Shown piece after piece: positions 11,123 to 19,667 of a DNA stretch of 64,000 nt. Source of the stretch: Methylocaldum sp002005105 (GTDB lineage Bacteria > Pseudomonadota > Gammaproteobacteria > Methylococcales > Methylococcaceae). The stretch's first letter is position 1; each line of letters starts with the position of its first letter. The translations under genes were made by a program, and so were the position numbers. Location: contig NZ_CP194902.1 of NCBI RefSeq assembly GCF_051027545.1, positions 4,650,001 through 4,714,000 of the forward strand, written 5' to 3'. The notes below the pieces were generated by a model. It was given only the letters and a program-made list of their open reading frames with translations. It made no database searches and was not told where the DNA came from.

Positions 11123-13273
11123 ATGATAAAAATAATGCTTCGCTGGATTCTCGCCCGGCTGTTCCGCGTCAAAGTCGTCGGTCTCGAAAACTACCAAAAG
11201 GCGGGGGCTCGAGTCCTGATCGCCGCCAATCACTCGTCCTACCTCGACCCGATACTCTTGTGGGTCTTTCTGCCGGACGAGGTCACATTCGCGATTAATA
11301 CCTACATCGCCCAGCACTGGTGGGTACGGCCGGCTCTCAGGTTCGCCAAGGTGTTTCCGATGGACCCCACCCAGCCGCTGTCGGTCAAGGCCCTGACCCA
11401 TTATCTGAAAGAGGACCGCAAAGCGGTGATTTTTCCGGAAGGACGCATTACGGTGACCGGAGCCTTGATGAAGATTTACGACGGCGCCGGGCTGATCGCC
11501 GAAAAATCCGGCGCAACGGTTCTGCCGATCCGAATCGACGGCACTCAATACACCATATTTTCCCGTCTGCACGGGGTGGTGCGGCTGCGCTGGTTTCCGC
11601 CTATCACGCTGAACATTCTGCCGCCCCGCGAAGTCAGTCCGCCGTCGGAGATCACTGGTCCCGAGCGGCGGCATCAGGTCGGGCTCATGTTGTCCGATTT
11701 GATGAGCGAGATGATGTTCGAGACCAGCAATTACCGGCGGACGGTGTTCTCGGCCTTGCTCGACGCACGGAGGACTCACGGCGGCGGACATCGCGTGCTC
11801 GAGGACGTACAGCGAAAACCCCTCAGCTATGATCGGCTGATCGCACAAGTCCTCGCCCTGGGCCGCAAACTGGCGGAAAAGACGGAAGACGGCGAGACGG
11901 TAGGTCTCTTGCTGCCCAACCTGAGCGGTACGGTAGCCGCATTCCTTGGGCTTCAAGTTCACGGGCGCCTCCCCGCCATGCTGAATTTCAGCGCCGGCAC
12001 CCGCAATCTCCTGTCGAGCTGCGCCACGGCGAAAATCAAGACCGTGGTCACGGCCCGTCGTTTCGTCGCCACGGCGAAATTGGAGGAATCCGTAGAGGCT
12101 TTGTCGGAAAAAGCGAGGGTGATCTATCTCGAAGACCTGGGCCGGGAGCTGGGCGCCCGGGACAAGCTCAGGGCTTTCCTCGCCGCGCTCACCGCCGATT
12201 ACTGGTACCGCGGCCGGCGCAACCCGGATGATCCGGCGGTAATCCTGTTCACCTCGGGTTCGGAGGGCGAACCGAAAGGGGTCGTGCTTTCCCACGCTAA
12301 CCTCCTCTCCAACCGCGAACAGCTCGCCGCACGCTTCGATTTCAATGCCCAGGACGTCATCCTCAATGTTCTGCCCGTCTTTCACGCCTTCGGTTTGACC
12401 GCCGGCACGCTGCTGCCCTTGCTGTCCGGCATGCGCCTGTTCCTGTATCCCTCGCCTTTGCATTACCGAATCATTCCCGAAGTGGCCTACGACATCAACG
12501 CCACGATCCTGTTCGGCACCAATACCTTTCTCCACGGTTATGCAAAGCATGCCCATCCCTACGATTTTTATAGCGTGCGCTATGTCTTCGCCGGCGCGGA
12601 AAAACTGCAAGCCGATACCCGCAAGCTTTGGGCCGAGAAATTCGGACTCCGCGTACTGGAAGGCTACGGGGCCACGGAAACTTCGCCGGTATTATCCGCC
12701 AATACGCCCATGTACTACCGGGAAGGCACGGTGGGGCGCTTTTTCCCCGGCATCCAATGGCGGCTGGAAGAGGTTCCCGGCGTAACCGAGGGAGGGCGCC
12801 TCCACGTGACCGGCCCCAACGTCATGCTGGGCTACCTCCGCCCCGGGCATTCGGGCGAACTCGAGCCGCCCGCCTCGCAATATGGACTCGGCTGGTACGA
12901 CACCGGCGATATCGTCCGCATCGACGAGGAAGGTTTCGTCAGCATTCTCGGCCGCGTCAAACGGTTCGCCAAGATCGGCGGGGAAATGGTGTCGCTTAAC
13001 GCGGTCGAAGAGCTGGCCGCGCGGATTTGGCCGGGACAGCGGCACGCGGCGGTTGCGCTGTCCGACCCCAAGAAAGGCGAAAAGATCGTACTCGCCACCG
13101 AGTACCGGAACGCCGATCGCGCCGAACTAACAGCCCGAGCACAGCAGGAAGGTGTCGGCGAACTCTGTCTGCCCAAGGATATCCGGGTGCTCAAGGAACT
13201 GCCCCTGCTTGCCACCGGCAAGGTGGATTATCCGGCGCTTACCGGGTTCGTCCGGGAAGGGAGCGAATCATGA
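11123..13273 (+). CDS. aas: Bifunctional lysophospholipid acyltransferase / acyl-ACP synthetase (Aas-like)
   Basis: 716 residues from the ATG at 11123, which has GGAGG 8 nt upstream; the GTG at 11114 overlaps that site and is less likely. Residues about 1-210 form a PlsC-type acyltransferase with NHSSYLDPILL (the HxxxxD motif) and FPEGRIT. From about 230 on there is an AMP-binding adenylation domain with ILFTSGSEGEPKG (P-loop), EGYGATETSP and YDTGDIV. This is the Aas layout: activating fatty acids onto ACP and re-acylating 2-acyl-lysophosphatidylethanolamine at the inner membrane. The stop overlaps the following transporter by 4 nt, matching the lplT-aas pairing known from enterobacteria, in the opposite gene order. 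Confidence 0.93.
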   Translation: MIKIMLRWILARLFRVKVVGLENYQKAGARVLIAANHSSYLDPILLWVFLPDEVTFAINTYIAQHWWVRPALRFAKVFPMDPTQPLSVKALTHYLKEDRKAVIFPEGRITVTGALMKIYDGAGLIAEKSGATVLPIRIDGTQYTIFSRLHGVVRLRWFPPITLNILPPREVSPPSEITGPERRHQVGLMLSDLMSEMMFETSNYRRTVFSALLDARRTHGGGHRVLEDVQRKPLSYDRLIAQVLALGRKLAEKTEDGETVGLLLPNLSGTVAAFLGLQVHGRLPAMLNFSAGTRNLLSSCATAKIKTVVTARRFVATAKLEESVEALSEKARVIYLEDLGRELGARDKLRAFLAALTADYWYRGRRNPDDPAVILFTSGSEGEPKGVVLSHANLLSNREQLAARFDFNAQDVILNVLPVFHAFGLTAGTLLPLLSGMRLFLYPSPLHYRIIPEVAYDINATILFGTNTFLHGYAKHAHPYDFYSVRYVFAGAEKLQADTRKLWAEKFGLRVLEGYGATETSPVLSANTPMYYREGTVGRFFPGIQWRLEEVPGVTEGGRLHVTGPNVMLGYLRPGHSGELEPPASQYGLGWYDTGDIVRIDEEGFVSILGRVKRFAKIGGEMVSLNAVEELAARIWPGQRHAAVALSDPKKGEKIVLATEYRNADRAELTARAQQEGVGELCLPKDIRVLKELPLLATGKVDYPALTGFVREGSES

Positions 13274-14430
13274 ACCGGGGACTTCGTTCGCTGATCGCTG
13301 CGCAGTTTCTCTCCGCGTTCTCGGACAACGCCATGCTCTTCACGGTCATCGCCATCGTGCTGCAAAGCGGTGATCGCGGCCCCTGGTATGTCCCGGCCCT
13401 GCAAAGCGTTTTCCTGGTGGCGTTCGTGATGCTGACGCCCTGGGTCGGAGCGTTCGCCGACCGGCATTCGAAGCCGAAGGTTCTTATTTTGGCGAATGTC
13501 GTCAAGGCACTCGGCGGACTTCTGATACTGCTCGGCGTCGAGCCTCTGATCGGCTATGCCGTCGTCGGCGTGGGTGCGGCAACCTACAGCCCCGCCAAAT
13601 ACGGGATCTTGCCAGAATTGGCCGATCACACGCGGTTGGTCAGGATCAACAGTTGGATCGAAGGCGCGACCATCGCCGCGATCCTGCTGGGCACCGTGAT
13701 CGGAGCAAAGCTCGCCGATGCCTCGATCGATCTGGCGCTGAGCTCGATCATCGCGTTTTATGTTATTTCCGCCGGGGTTACGCTCCTCTTGCCCAAGCTG
13801 CCGGCACGCGGCGCGCGCCCCGGTTCGTCCTTGACCAAACTGGTGCACGTAATCAAAGAGCTATTGAAATCAGAACGTGCCCGGTTAGTTCTAATCGCCC
13901 TGAGCTTGTTCTGGGCCTCTGCCGCCACTCTGAGAATTATTCTCGTAACCTGGGCGCCGCAAGTGCTCGATACGCAAACCGCGGGGGAAATCGCGCAGCT
14001 GACCCTGTTTCTCGCCGTCGGCATCGTCATTGGCTCAGGTATAGTCCCGCGCCTAATTCCCCTGGAGCACATCCGGCGTGCACGGCTTGCCGCGTATGCG
14101 CTGAGCCTATTTTTTCTGCTCCTGGCCGGTGTCGATAGCCTGTGGCCGGCCAGAGCGACGCTGCTGGCCATCGGCATCGCCGGTGGCCTGTTCGTCGTGC
14201 CGCTTAACGCGGCGATCCAGCAGATCGGTCATCATACCGTCGGCAGCGGCGGTGCCGTGGCGGTCCAGAATTTCTTTCAGAACGCCGCGATGCTGGTGAG
14301 CATGGGGATTTATACCTTCGCGTCGACTCAGGGCATCGGCCCGGTGGCTGCGATTCTCGCCCTGGGCGTGGTTGTCCTGGCCATGACGGTGCTAGTTTCC
14401 TGGTGCCTGCCGCGGCAACCGGCGGTGTAG
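13270..14430 (+). CDS. lplT: LplT-like lysophospholipid transporter (MFS)
   Basis: 386 residues starting at the ATG whose last three bases with A form ATGA with the upstream stop (13270-13273). The sequence is hydrophobic throughout, about 12 predicted helices, and opens with LIAAQFLSAFSDNAMLFTVIAIV, an LplT hallmark, then the MFS loop GAFADRHSKPKVL and YSPAKYGILPEL. LplT flips lysophospholipid from the periplasmic to the cytoplasmic leaflet for re-acylation by Aas. Physical coupling to the Aas-like gene supports this role. The upstream part of the same open frame (from 13027) is a shadow of the aas 3' end. It converges on the next gene with only 9 nt between stops. Confidence 0.92.
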   Translation: MNRGLRSLIAAQFLSAFSDNAMLFTVIAIVLQSGDRGPWYVPALQSVFLVAFVMLTPWVGAFADRHSKPKVLILANVVKALGGLLILLGVEPLIGYAVVGVGAATYSPAKYGILPELADHTRLVRINSWIEGATIAAILLGTVIGAKLADASIDLALSSIIAFYVISAGVTLLLPKLPARGARPGSSLTKLVHVIKELLKSERARLVLIALSLFWASAATLRIILVTWAPQVLDTQTAGEIAQLTLFLAVGIVIGSGIVPRLIPLEHIRRARLAAYALSLFFLLLAGVDSLWPARATLLAIGIAGGLFVVPLNAAIQQIGHHTVGSGGAVAVQNFFQNAAMLVSMGIYTFASTQGIGPVAAILALGVVVLAMTVLVSWCLPRQPAV

Positions 14431-14439
14431 CAGGCCTAC

Positions 14440-15744
14440 CTACAACTCCGCGGCGCGCCGTTCGCCTTCGGCCACATCGACATTCCAGAGCAGCGCGCCG
14501 CCCAGGGTAAAGAGCACCAGCAAGGAGAGTATCGAAAGTCTCGGTTCGCCGGTGGCATGGCTGACGATCCCCACCAGCACGGGACCCAGAACCGCCGCGA
14601 ACTTGCTGAGCAGGTTGAAAAAACCGAAGAATTCGCCGGACTTTTCTTTCGGAATGAGGCGCGCGTAAAGCGCTCGGCTGAGAGCCTGAACCCCGCCCTG
14701 GACCAAGCCTATGCCCACGGCGATCCCGTAAAACTCCCACTGCCGGCTCATGACGGAACCCCAAACCACCAGCAACGCATACGTCGCGAGTCCCGCGAGA
14801 ATGCCGGATTTGGCGCCGAAGCGCTGACCGAGCCAGCCGTAAGCGAGCGTTGCCGGAACGCCGACGGCTTGCGTGATGAGCAAGGCCAACATCAACCCGC
14901 CGGCATCGAAGCCGATCGCCAGCGCGTAGTCCACCGCCATGTGGACGATGGTGTCCACGCCATCGATGTAAAGCCAGTAAGCGCCCAGGAACAGCATGAC
15001 GATCTTCAACCGCCGGACATGCCGGAAGGTTTCCCGAAGCTGTATCAACCCATACTTGACGGCGTTGGCACCGCTGGCACACCGGGGAGGCGGCTCCCGA
15101 ACGACGAACAGCAAAGGAAGGGTGAACACGAACCACCACACGGCCACGGACAGGAACGACATTCGGACTGCGGCGGACGAATCTGCAAGACCGAACCACT
15201 CCGGCTTTTGCGTCATCAGAATGTTGACGGCGAAGAGCGCGCCACCGCCGAGATAGCCCATCCCCACCCCGAAGGCGGATACATGCTCGAAGCGGGCGGG
15301 AATCGTCACCGAAGGCAACAGCGCGTCGTAAAAAACCATTCCGGTGGAAAACCCCACGAGCCCGAGGCCGAATAGGGTAAGCGCCAATTCCCAGGCTCCC
15401 TGCTCGATCCAGAAGAGTCCTGCGGTCATGGTAATGCCGATGAACGCGCAAAGCGCGAGCAAAGGCTTCTTCCACCCCCCGGCGTCCGACAGCGATCCGA
15501 GCACCGGCGCCAGAACCAGCGCGACCAAAGCGCCTACAGAACTTACCGCCCCCAGCCAAAAGGTGCTTTCCGTCACCGGCAGCCCGCTCGCCCAAAACTG
15601 CTTGAAAAAGACCGGAAAAAAAGCCGCCATCACCGTCGTGGCGAACGACGAGGTCGCCACGTCGTAGAGAGCCCACGCCCGTTCGCGGGAGCGAAGCGAA
15701 GTCGAGTCGGAAATATCCATATTGGTATTAGAGTGAGTAAACAA
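14440..15744 (-). CDS. MFS transporter, UMF1/Atg22-like family
   Basis: 434 residues with about 12 transmembrane segments. The opening RERAWALYDVATSSFATTV and the long hydrophobic pairs with PVLGSLSDAGGWKKPLL resemble the UMF1 family (bacterial relatives of the yeast vacuolar effluxer Atg22), where the WALYD motif near the N-terminus is usual. The later IPKEKSGEFFGFFNLLSKF segment is also typical. Substrate is unknown; amino-acid efflux is known for the fungal member only. The start may be the ATG at 15720 (MDISDS) instead of 15744. It is convergent with lplT and divergent from uvrC. Confidence 0.82.
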   Translation of the reverse strand: MFTHSNTNMDISDSTSLRSRERAWALYDVATSSFATTVMAAFFPVFFKQFWASGLPVTESTFWLGAVSSVGALVALVLAPVLGSLSDAGGWKKPLLALCAFIGITMTAGLFWIEQGAWELALTLFGLGLVGFSTGMVFYDALLPSVTIPARFEHVSAFGVGMGYLGGGALFAVNILMTQKPEWFGLADSSAAVRMSFLSVAVWWFVFTLPLLFVVREPPPRCASGANAVKYGLIQLRETFRHVRRLKIVMLFLGAYWLYIDGVDTIVHMAVDYALAIGFDAGGLMLALLITQAVGVPATLAYGWLGQRFGAKSGILAGLATYALLVVWGSVMSRQWEFYGIAVGIGLVQGGVQALSRALYARLIPKEKSGEFFGFFNLLSKFAAVLGPVLVGIVSHATGEPRLSILSLLVLFTLGGALLWNVDVAEGERRAAEL

Positions 15745-16167
15745 AAGCGACGATCACTTCTTTCTTAGAATTCCGCCGTCATTTTTTCACGGAAAAACGG
15801 ATGAACCCGGCGGAATATCACCTGTATCGACAAATGCTTTTTCCGCCCGGCAACGGGCACGATCAGAATGAACGGTGGTCTTTATTAAAACACGTTCCGA
15901 TTGCGCCGCTCTGGCCCAAGGCAATCCCATGCAAAACAGCAGAATCACGCCGATGAAGCTGATTGACCATTATCGCTGTCACGGCTTGAAAGATGGAAGA
16001 TCCGGCGTTTTTATTGTCGCGCCGTCTTGCGGTTTCCTTTGCTTGATTCTGCAGCGCTCGGCCTGTACGTCCATTGTTCTTGAGGTAAGGCGACAGACTG
16101 TCGAACTGCGTGCCCTTGCCCGTTCGGGATTATAATGTTCTCTTCTTGACGAATCGGCCTATCTGTC
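15745..16167. other. Intergenic region between divergent MFS gene and uvrC
   Basis: No convincing gene in 423 bp. An 86-codon open frame at 15875-16135 has no ribosome site, no recognisable domain and ends next to the uvrC promoter region. A perfect TATAAT at 16131-16136 lies 32 nt before the uvrC start and is a plausible -10; I do not see a good -35 at the right distance. Nothing else stands out. Confidence 0.45.
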
Positions 16168-18006
16168 ATGAATTTGCGCGAAGACGCCCCGTCCTTCGAC
16201 ATCAAAGCTTTCCTCGAAACTCTGACCCAGCTACCTGGTGTTTACAGGATGCTGGATGACAAGGGTGAAGTGATTTACGTCGGCAAGGCGAAAAACCTGA
16301 AAAAGCGGGTATCCAGCTATTTTTCGGGCAAAGACTGTTCGCCCAAGCAGCAAGCCATGGTGGCACGGATATGCTCGATCGACGTGAGGGTGACGCACAC
16401 CGAAGGCGAGGCGCTCCTTCTGGAAAGCCAGCTCATCAAGCGCCACAAGCCGCGCTACAACATCAATCTGCGCGACGACAAGAGCTATCCTTATATTTAT
16501 GTTTCGACCCATCAGCCTTTTCCTCGCATTACCTTCCATCGTGGCGCCAAGAGCAAGCTCGGCCGCTACTTCGGGCCTTATCCGAGCGCCAGCGCGGTGC
16601 GGGAAAGCTTAAAGTTGCTGCAGAAGATCTTTCCCGTGCGTCAGTGCCAGGATTCTTACTTCCAAAACCGCTCTCGCCCCTGCCTGCAATACCAAATCGA
16701 ACGCTGTACCGCGCCCTGCGTGGATCTGATCGATCGTGAAACATACGCCCAGGACGTGCAGGATACCGTCATGTTCCTGGAGGGAAACGGCAAGCGGCTG
16801 ATCGACGATTTGGCGGGACGCATGGAAAAAGCCGCGGCCGATCTCCATTTCGAGCGAGCGGCGCGCTATCGCGACCAGATCGCGAGTCTGAGAACGGTCT
16901 TGGCAAAACAGGCGGTACACGGCGAACACGGCGATATCGACATCATCGCCTGCGCAATCAAGGGCAACGTCGCCTGCGTACAGATGTTGTTCATTCGCGG
17001 CGGACAGCAAATCGGCGACCGCGCCTACTTCCCCAGCATGCTGGAGGAGCACGATCCGGGCAGCATCCTGGCGGCGTTCATCCCTCAGTTTTACCTTGGG
17101 AAACAGGTTCCCCGAGAAATCCTCATCAGCCATCCGATCGAGGATGCCGAGCTAGTCGCAGAAGTGCTCGCCAGCCAATCCGGCCATGCCGTGCAGATCG
17201 CGGCGCGGCTCCGCGGCGAACGTCAGAAACGCCTGCAGCTGGCGCTCATCAATGCCGAGAACGCCTTGAATGCGAAATTGGCGAATCGGCAGGACCTGTA
17301 TGCGCGCTTTCTCAGTCTGGGCGAGGCCCTACATTGCCCGGAACCGCCGAAACGCCTGGAATGCTTCGACATCAGCCATACCCAGGGCGACCAAACCGTC
17401 GCATCCTGCGTGGTGTTCGACCGGCAAGGTGCGGTCAAATCCGCTTACCGCCGCTTCAACATCGAGGGCGTTACGCCCGGTGACGACTACGGCGCCCTGG
17501 CGCAAGCGGTTTCGCGGCGTTATCAGCGAATCAAGCAAGGCGAGATCGAAGCGCCGGACATCCTGTTCATCGACGGCGGAAAAGGCCAGGTCAATGCCGT
17601 GCGCGAGGTTTTGCGCGAACTCGGAATGAATAGCATTCGCACTGTCGGAGTGGCCAAGGGTCCCGATCGTAAACCGGGAATGGAAACCCTCTTCCCGGCG
17701 GGCTCGTCCGATGCCATCATTCTGCCCAGCCACTCGCCCGCCCTGCTACTGATTCAGCAGATTCGCGACGAAGCCCACCGTTTCGCCATCACAGGGCATC
17801 GTCAACGACGCGCCAAAGCCCGAAAACAGTCCACTCTCGACGATATCGCGGGACTGGGTCCGAAGCGGCGCCAGCAACTGTTGCGACAGTTCGGCGGCCT
17901 CAGGGAAATCAGCCGTGCCGGCGTGGACGCCCTGAGCAGCGTCGAAGGCATCAGCGCTCAATTGGCAAAGCGCATTTATGAAACGTTCCACGAGAGAGAA
18001 AGCTGA
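16168..18006 (+). CDS. uvrC: Excinuclease ABC subunit C
   Basis: 612 residues. UvrC makes both incisions around DNA lesions in nucleotide excision repair. The GIY-YIG nuclease domain is at about 20-100 (LPGVYRMLDDKGEVIYVGKA), followed by the Cys-rich segment (RSRPCLQYQIERCTAPC), the UVR motif binding UvrB at about 210-240 (FERAARYRDQIASL), the RNase H-like second nuclease (LECFDISHTQGDQTVAS, later LFIDGGKGQVNA) and C-terminal HhH repeats (LDDIAGLGPKRRQQLLRQFG). pgsA starts 2 nt after its stop. The order uvrC-pgsA-tRNA-Gly-tRNA-Cys is the one found in E. coli. Confidence 0.98.
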   Translation: MNLREDAPSFDIKAFLETLTQLPGVYRMLDDKGEVIYVGKAKNLKKRVSSYFSGKDCSPKQQAMVARICSIDVRVTHTEGEALLLESQLIKRHKPRYNINLRDDKSYPYIYVSTHQPFPRITFHRGAKSKLGRYFGPYPSASAVRESLKLLQKIFPVRQCQDSYFQNRSRPCLQYQIERCTAPCVDLIDRETYAQDVQDTVMFLEGNGKRLIDDLAGRMEKAAADLHFERAARYRDQIASLRTVLAKQAVHGEHGDIDIIACAIKGNVACVQMLFIRGGQQIGDRAYFPSMLEEHDPGSILAAFIPQFYLGKQVPREILISHPIEDAELVAEVLASQSGHAVQIAARLRGERQKRLQLALINAENALNAKLANRQDLYARFLSLGEALHCPEPPKRLECFDISHTQGDQTVASCVVFDRQGAVKSAYRRFNIEGVTPGDDYGALAQAVSRRYQRIKQGEIEAPDILFIDGGKGQVNAVREVLRELGMNSIRTVGVAKGPDRKPGMETLFPAGSSDAIILPSHSPALLLIQQIRDEAHRFAITGHRQRRAKARKQSTLDDIAGLGPKRRQQLLRQFGGLREISRAGVDALSSVEGISAQLAKRIYETFHERES

Positions 18007-18008
18007 AC

Positions 18009-18622
18009 ATGGAGTTGAATCTCCCCACCAACTTGACGTTACTTCGGATCGTGTTGATTCCGGTCCTGGTCGTCTTTTTCTATCTACCGTGGAGTGGCGC
18101 CCACATCGCCTGCGCGTTGATTTTTGCAGTCGCCGCCGTAACCGACTGGTTGGATGGTTATCTGGCCCGCAAAATGAGCCAAACCACCCGCTTCGGGGCA
18201 TTTCTCGATCCCGTCGCCGACAAGCTGATGGTGGCCGTCACGCTGGTCTTGATCGTCCAGGCCGACCCCAGTCCTTACGTAGCCATCGCTGCCGCGGTCA
18301 TCATCGGACGCGAAATCACGATCGCCTCTCTGCGCGAATGGATGGCGGAAGTCGGACAGCGCAAGCGCGTGGAAGTATCTTGGCTGGGCAAATGGAAAAC
18401 GACCGCCCAGATGCTCGCGATAGTCACGCTCCTGCTGAGCATGGATGTCTGGCTAGGTTTTCTAAAAAACCTCGGGCAGTTGTTTCTGCTGATATCCGCC
18501 ATACTGACGCTCTGGTCGATGGTCAATTATCTGAAGGCCGCACTGCCAGTGCTCAAAGGCGATAACGAAGAGTTGACAAAGCCTCCAGTGATACCTAAAA
18601 TTCCAACTCTCAACAGCACGAC

Positions 18623-18632
<10 letters not shown>
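18009..18632 (+). CDS. pgsA: CDP-diacylglycerol--glycerol-3-phosphate 3-phosphatidyltransferase
   Basis: 207 residues, several hydrophobic helices. The CDP-alcohol phosphatidyltransferase motif D-G-x2-A-R-x8-G-x3-D-x3-D is intact in DGYLARKMSQTTRFGAFLD followed by PVADK at about residues 57-80. PgsA makes phosphatidylglycerol phosphate, the committed step to PG and cardiolipin, in the inner membrane. The last ten coding bases, including the TAG stop at 18630-18632, are also the first ten bases of the tRNA-Gly gene, so the mRNA 3' end and tRNA 5' end cannot both come from one uncut transcript. The last ~20 residues are hydrophilic and may be variable. Confidence 0.96.
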
Positions 18633-18698
<66 letters not shown>

Positions 18699-18705
18699 AA
18701 TTCAG

Positions 18706-18733
18706 AAAGCCGCGATAAGAGACGCGGCTTTTT
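18706..18733 (+). terminator. Intrinsic terminator-like hairpin between tRNA-Gly and tRNA-Cys
   Basis: Perfect 9-bp stem AAAGCCGCG (18706-18714) / CGCGGCTTT (18723-18731) with loop ATAAGAGA, ending in a run of five T (18729-18733). It follows the tRNA-Gly CCA by 7 nt and precedes tRNA-Cys by 19 nt, so the second tRNA would need read-through or its own promoter. Confidence 0.8.
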
Positions 18734-18752
18734 ACTTTGGCAAGCCCACTTA

Positions 18753-18826
18753 GGCTGAGTGGCAGAGTGGTCATGCAGCGGCCTGCAAAGCCGTGGACGC
18801 CGGTTCGATTCCGACCTCAGCCTCCA
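18753..18826 (+). tRNA. tRNA-Cys (GCA anticodon)
   Basis: A 74-nt cloverleaf: acceptor GGCTGAG (18753-18759) pairs with CTCAGCC (18816-18822), discriminator T, encoded CCA at 18824-18826. Anticodon stem GCGGC/GCCGT flanks loop CTGCAAA with anticodon GCA. T-arm contains GGTTCGATT. It is the position equivalent of E. coli cysT; the leuZ that follows in E. coli is absent and replaced by accessory DNA. Confidence 0.97.
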
Positions 18827-18858
18827 TAAAATCCCACCAAAATCATATAGATATCAAG

Positions 18859-18887
18859 ATATCGGCGCGATACCGCCGATATTTTTT
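18859..18887 (+). terminator. Intrinsic terminator after tRNA-Cys
   Basis: Perfect 9-bp stem ATATCGGCG (18859-18867) / CGCCGATAT (18874-18882), loop CGATAC, followed by a six-T run at 18882-18887. It sits 32 nt past the tRNA-Cys CCA. Confidence 0.85.
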
Positions 18888-18930
18888 ATTGCCAATACCC
18901 ACCAAAAACAGGTAAAAATCGGACAAAAAT

Positions 18931-18963
18931 CGCTTCAGGTGTGGCAGAAACCACACGGAAGCG
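18931..18963. other. Strong interrupted hairpin beside tRNA-Cys
   Basis: CGCTTC (18931-18936) and GTGTGG (18939-18944) pair with CCACAC (18951-18956) and GAAGCG (18958-18963), with loop CAGAAA and a small internal bulge. It lies in the AT-richer 60-bp stretch between the tRNA-Cys terminator and a possible integrase remnant. A role as terminator, recombination site or RNA structure cannot be decided; there is no T-run. Confidence 0.5.
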
Positions 18964-19001
18964 GACAAAAAGTCCGTCGACGCCAGTTCAAGGGGGGTAC
19001 C

Positions 19002-19022
19002 GTGGCTACGATCCGTCAGCGA
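19002..19022 (+). pseudogene. Possible 5' remnant of a tyrosine integrase gene
   Basis: A purine-rich AGGGGGG (18991-18997) precedes GTG at 19002, which would encode (M)ATIRQR before a dispersed repeat takes over at 19023. Many tRNA-associated tyrosine integrases begin MATIRxR, and the location, 175 bp downstream of tRNA-Cys in the same orientation, is where such genes sit. Only seven codons remain, so this is weak evidence; chance is possible. Confidence 0.3.
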
Positions 19023-19093
19023 GTAGGTCGGGAATCCTTTCCCGACGACACGTCAGGCCGAGCGTCTTCGTCGGCAAAGGATTGCCGACCTAC
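19023..19093. repeat. Dispersed repeat with GTAGGTCGG core (family A related)
   Basis: It begins GTAGGTCGGGAATCC at 19023 and ends ATTGCCGACCTAC at 19093, forming imperfect outer arms around a GTCGGCAAAGG segment. The inner sequence (CGTC..GGCCGA.CGTCTTCGTCGGC) is close to 44446-44480 in the long family A copy at 44259-44572. The AGAGC termini are not recognisable here, so this is a truncated copy. Confidence 0.65.
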
Positions 19094-19174
19094 GAATGCT
19101 TGTAAAGGAGTCAGGCTTTGGTTATTTGCCTTAGGCTCGATGGTTAGAGCATTCGTTTCCGGCCGCGCTTCATT

Positions 19175-19450
19175 TCATCCAGCAGCCAGCAGCCGCTCAT
19201 TGACGCTTCGCGCGTGTTCGATGTCCCAGATCCGGATCGCTTCCTCGAGTTCGACCTTGCCTTCGTTGACCATTTTGCAAAGGCCGGCTCGTAGGGCATG
19301 GCGCTTGATGATGAGCGGATCTTCGGGGGTGTCGGCCAAGTGCTTTTCCCATTCCGCCGCCTTTTGCGGATCTTTGTAGTAGTTGACCCAGCCTTCTTCG
19401 GCCCGGAGGCCGAAGGATACGGCCAGCATCAAAATCAAAAGCGCTTTCAT
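19175..19450 (-). CDS. Small secreted protein, multicopy family in this window
   Basis: 91 residues with a classic signal peptide (MKALLILMLAVSFGLRAEE, cleavage after about residue 17). The mature part is hydrophilic and helical: WVNYYKDPQKAAEWEKHLAD, then ALRAGLCKMVNEGKVELEEA and IRIWDIEHARSVNERLL. No known domain recognised. Decayed copies of the same gene lie at 22876-23088 and about 43285-43402, both on the same strand. Comparison with the 22876 copy suggests that a small duplication (CTGCTGG) near the 3' end has shifted the frame here and shortened a tail that would have read MKRGRKRML. The gene is therefore intact as read, but its C-terminus may be recently altered. Function unknown. 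Confidence 0.65.
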   Translation of the reverse strand: MKALLILMLAVSFGLRAEEGWVNYYKDPQKAAEWEKHLADTPEDPLIIKRHALRAGLCKMVNEGKVELEEAIRIWDIEHARSVNERLLAAG

Positions 19451-19667
19451 TCGTCGATCGCCAAATCAGCTCCCGCTTTTAGCCCAGCTTCAATAAGAAA
19501 CCCGGCCGCGGGGTGCCAGCCGGGTATCTAGCATGCTGCGAACTACAAGACTCGCTCGCTATTGCATCGCTTTCTGCCTCACCGCACTGGTGCTTACATG
19601 ATGGCTCTCAAGATATATCCATGGCTGAATCAGAGTGGCAGAGAGCTCTATCATCAACGTATCCAGA

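Noticed and set aside
12540..12999. Alternative-frame plus-strand frames within the acyl-ACP synthetase gene
   Set aside because: Arg/Pro-rich shadow translations of a gene with complete adenylation motifs in another frame.
15875..16135. 86-codon frame upstream of uvrC
   Set aside because: No ribosome site or domain, and it overlaps the probable uvrC promoter region.
18759..19379. 206-codon plus-strand frame running through tRNA-Cys, two hairpins, a repeat and the antisense of the small secreted protein gene
   Set aside because: It spans unrelated features and has no ribosome site; the minus-strand gene at 19175-19450 has a clear signal peptide.
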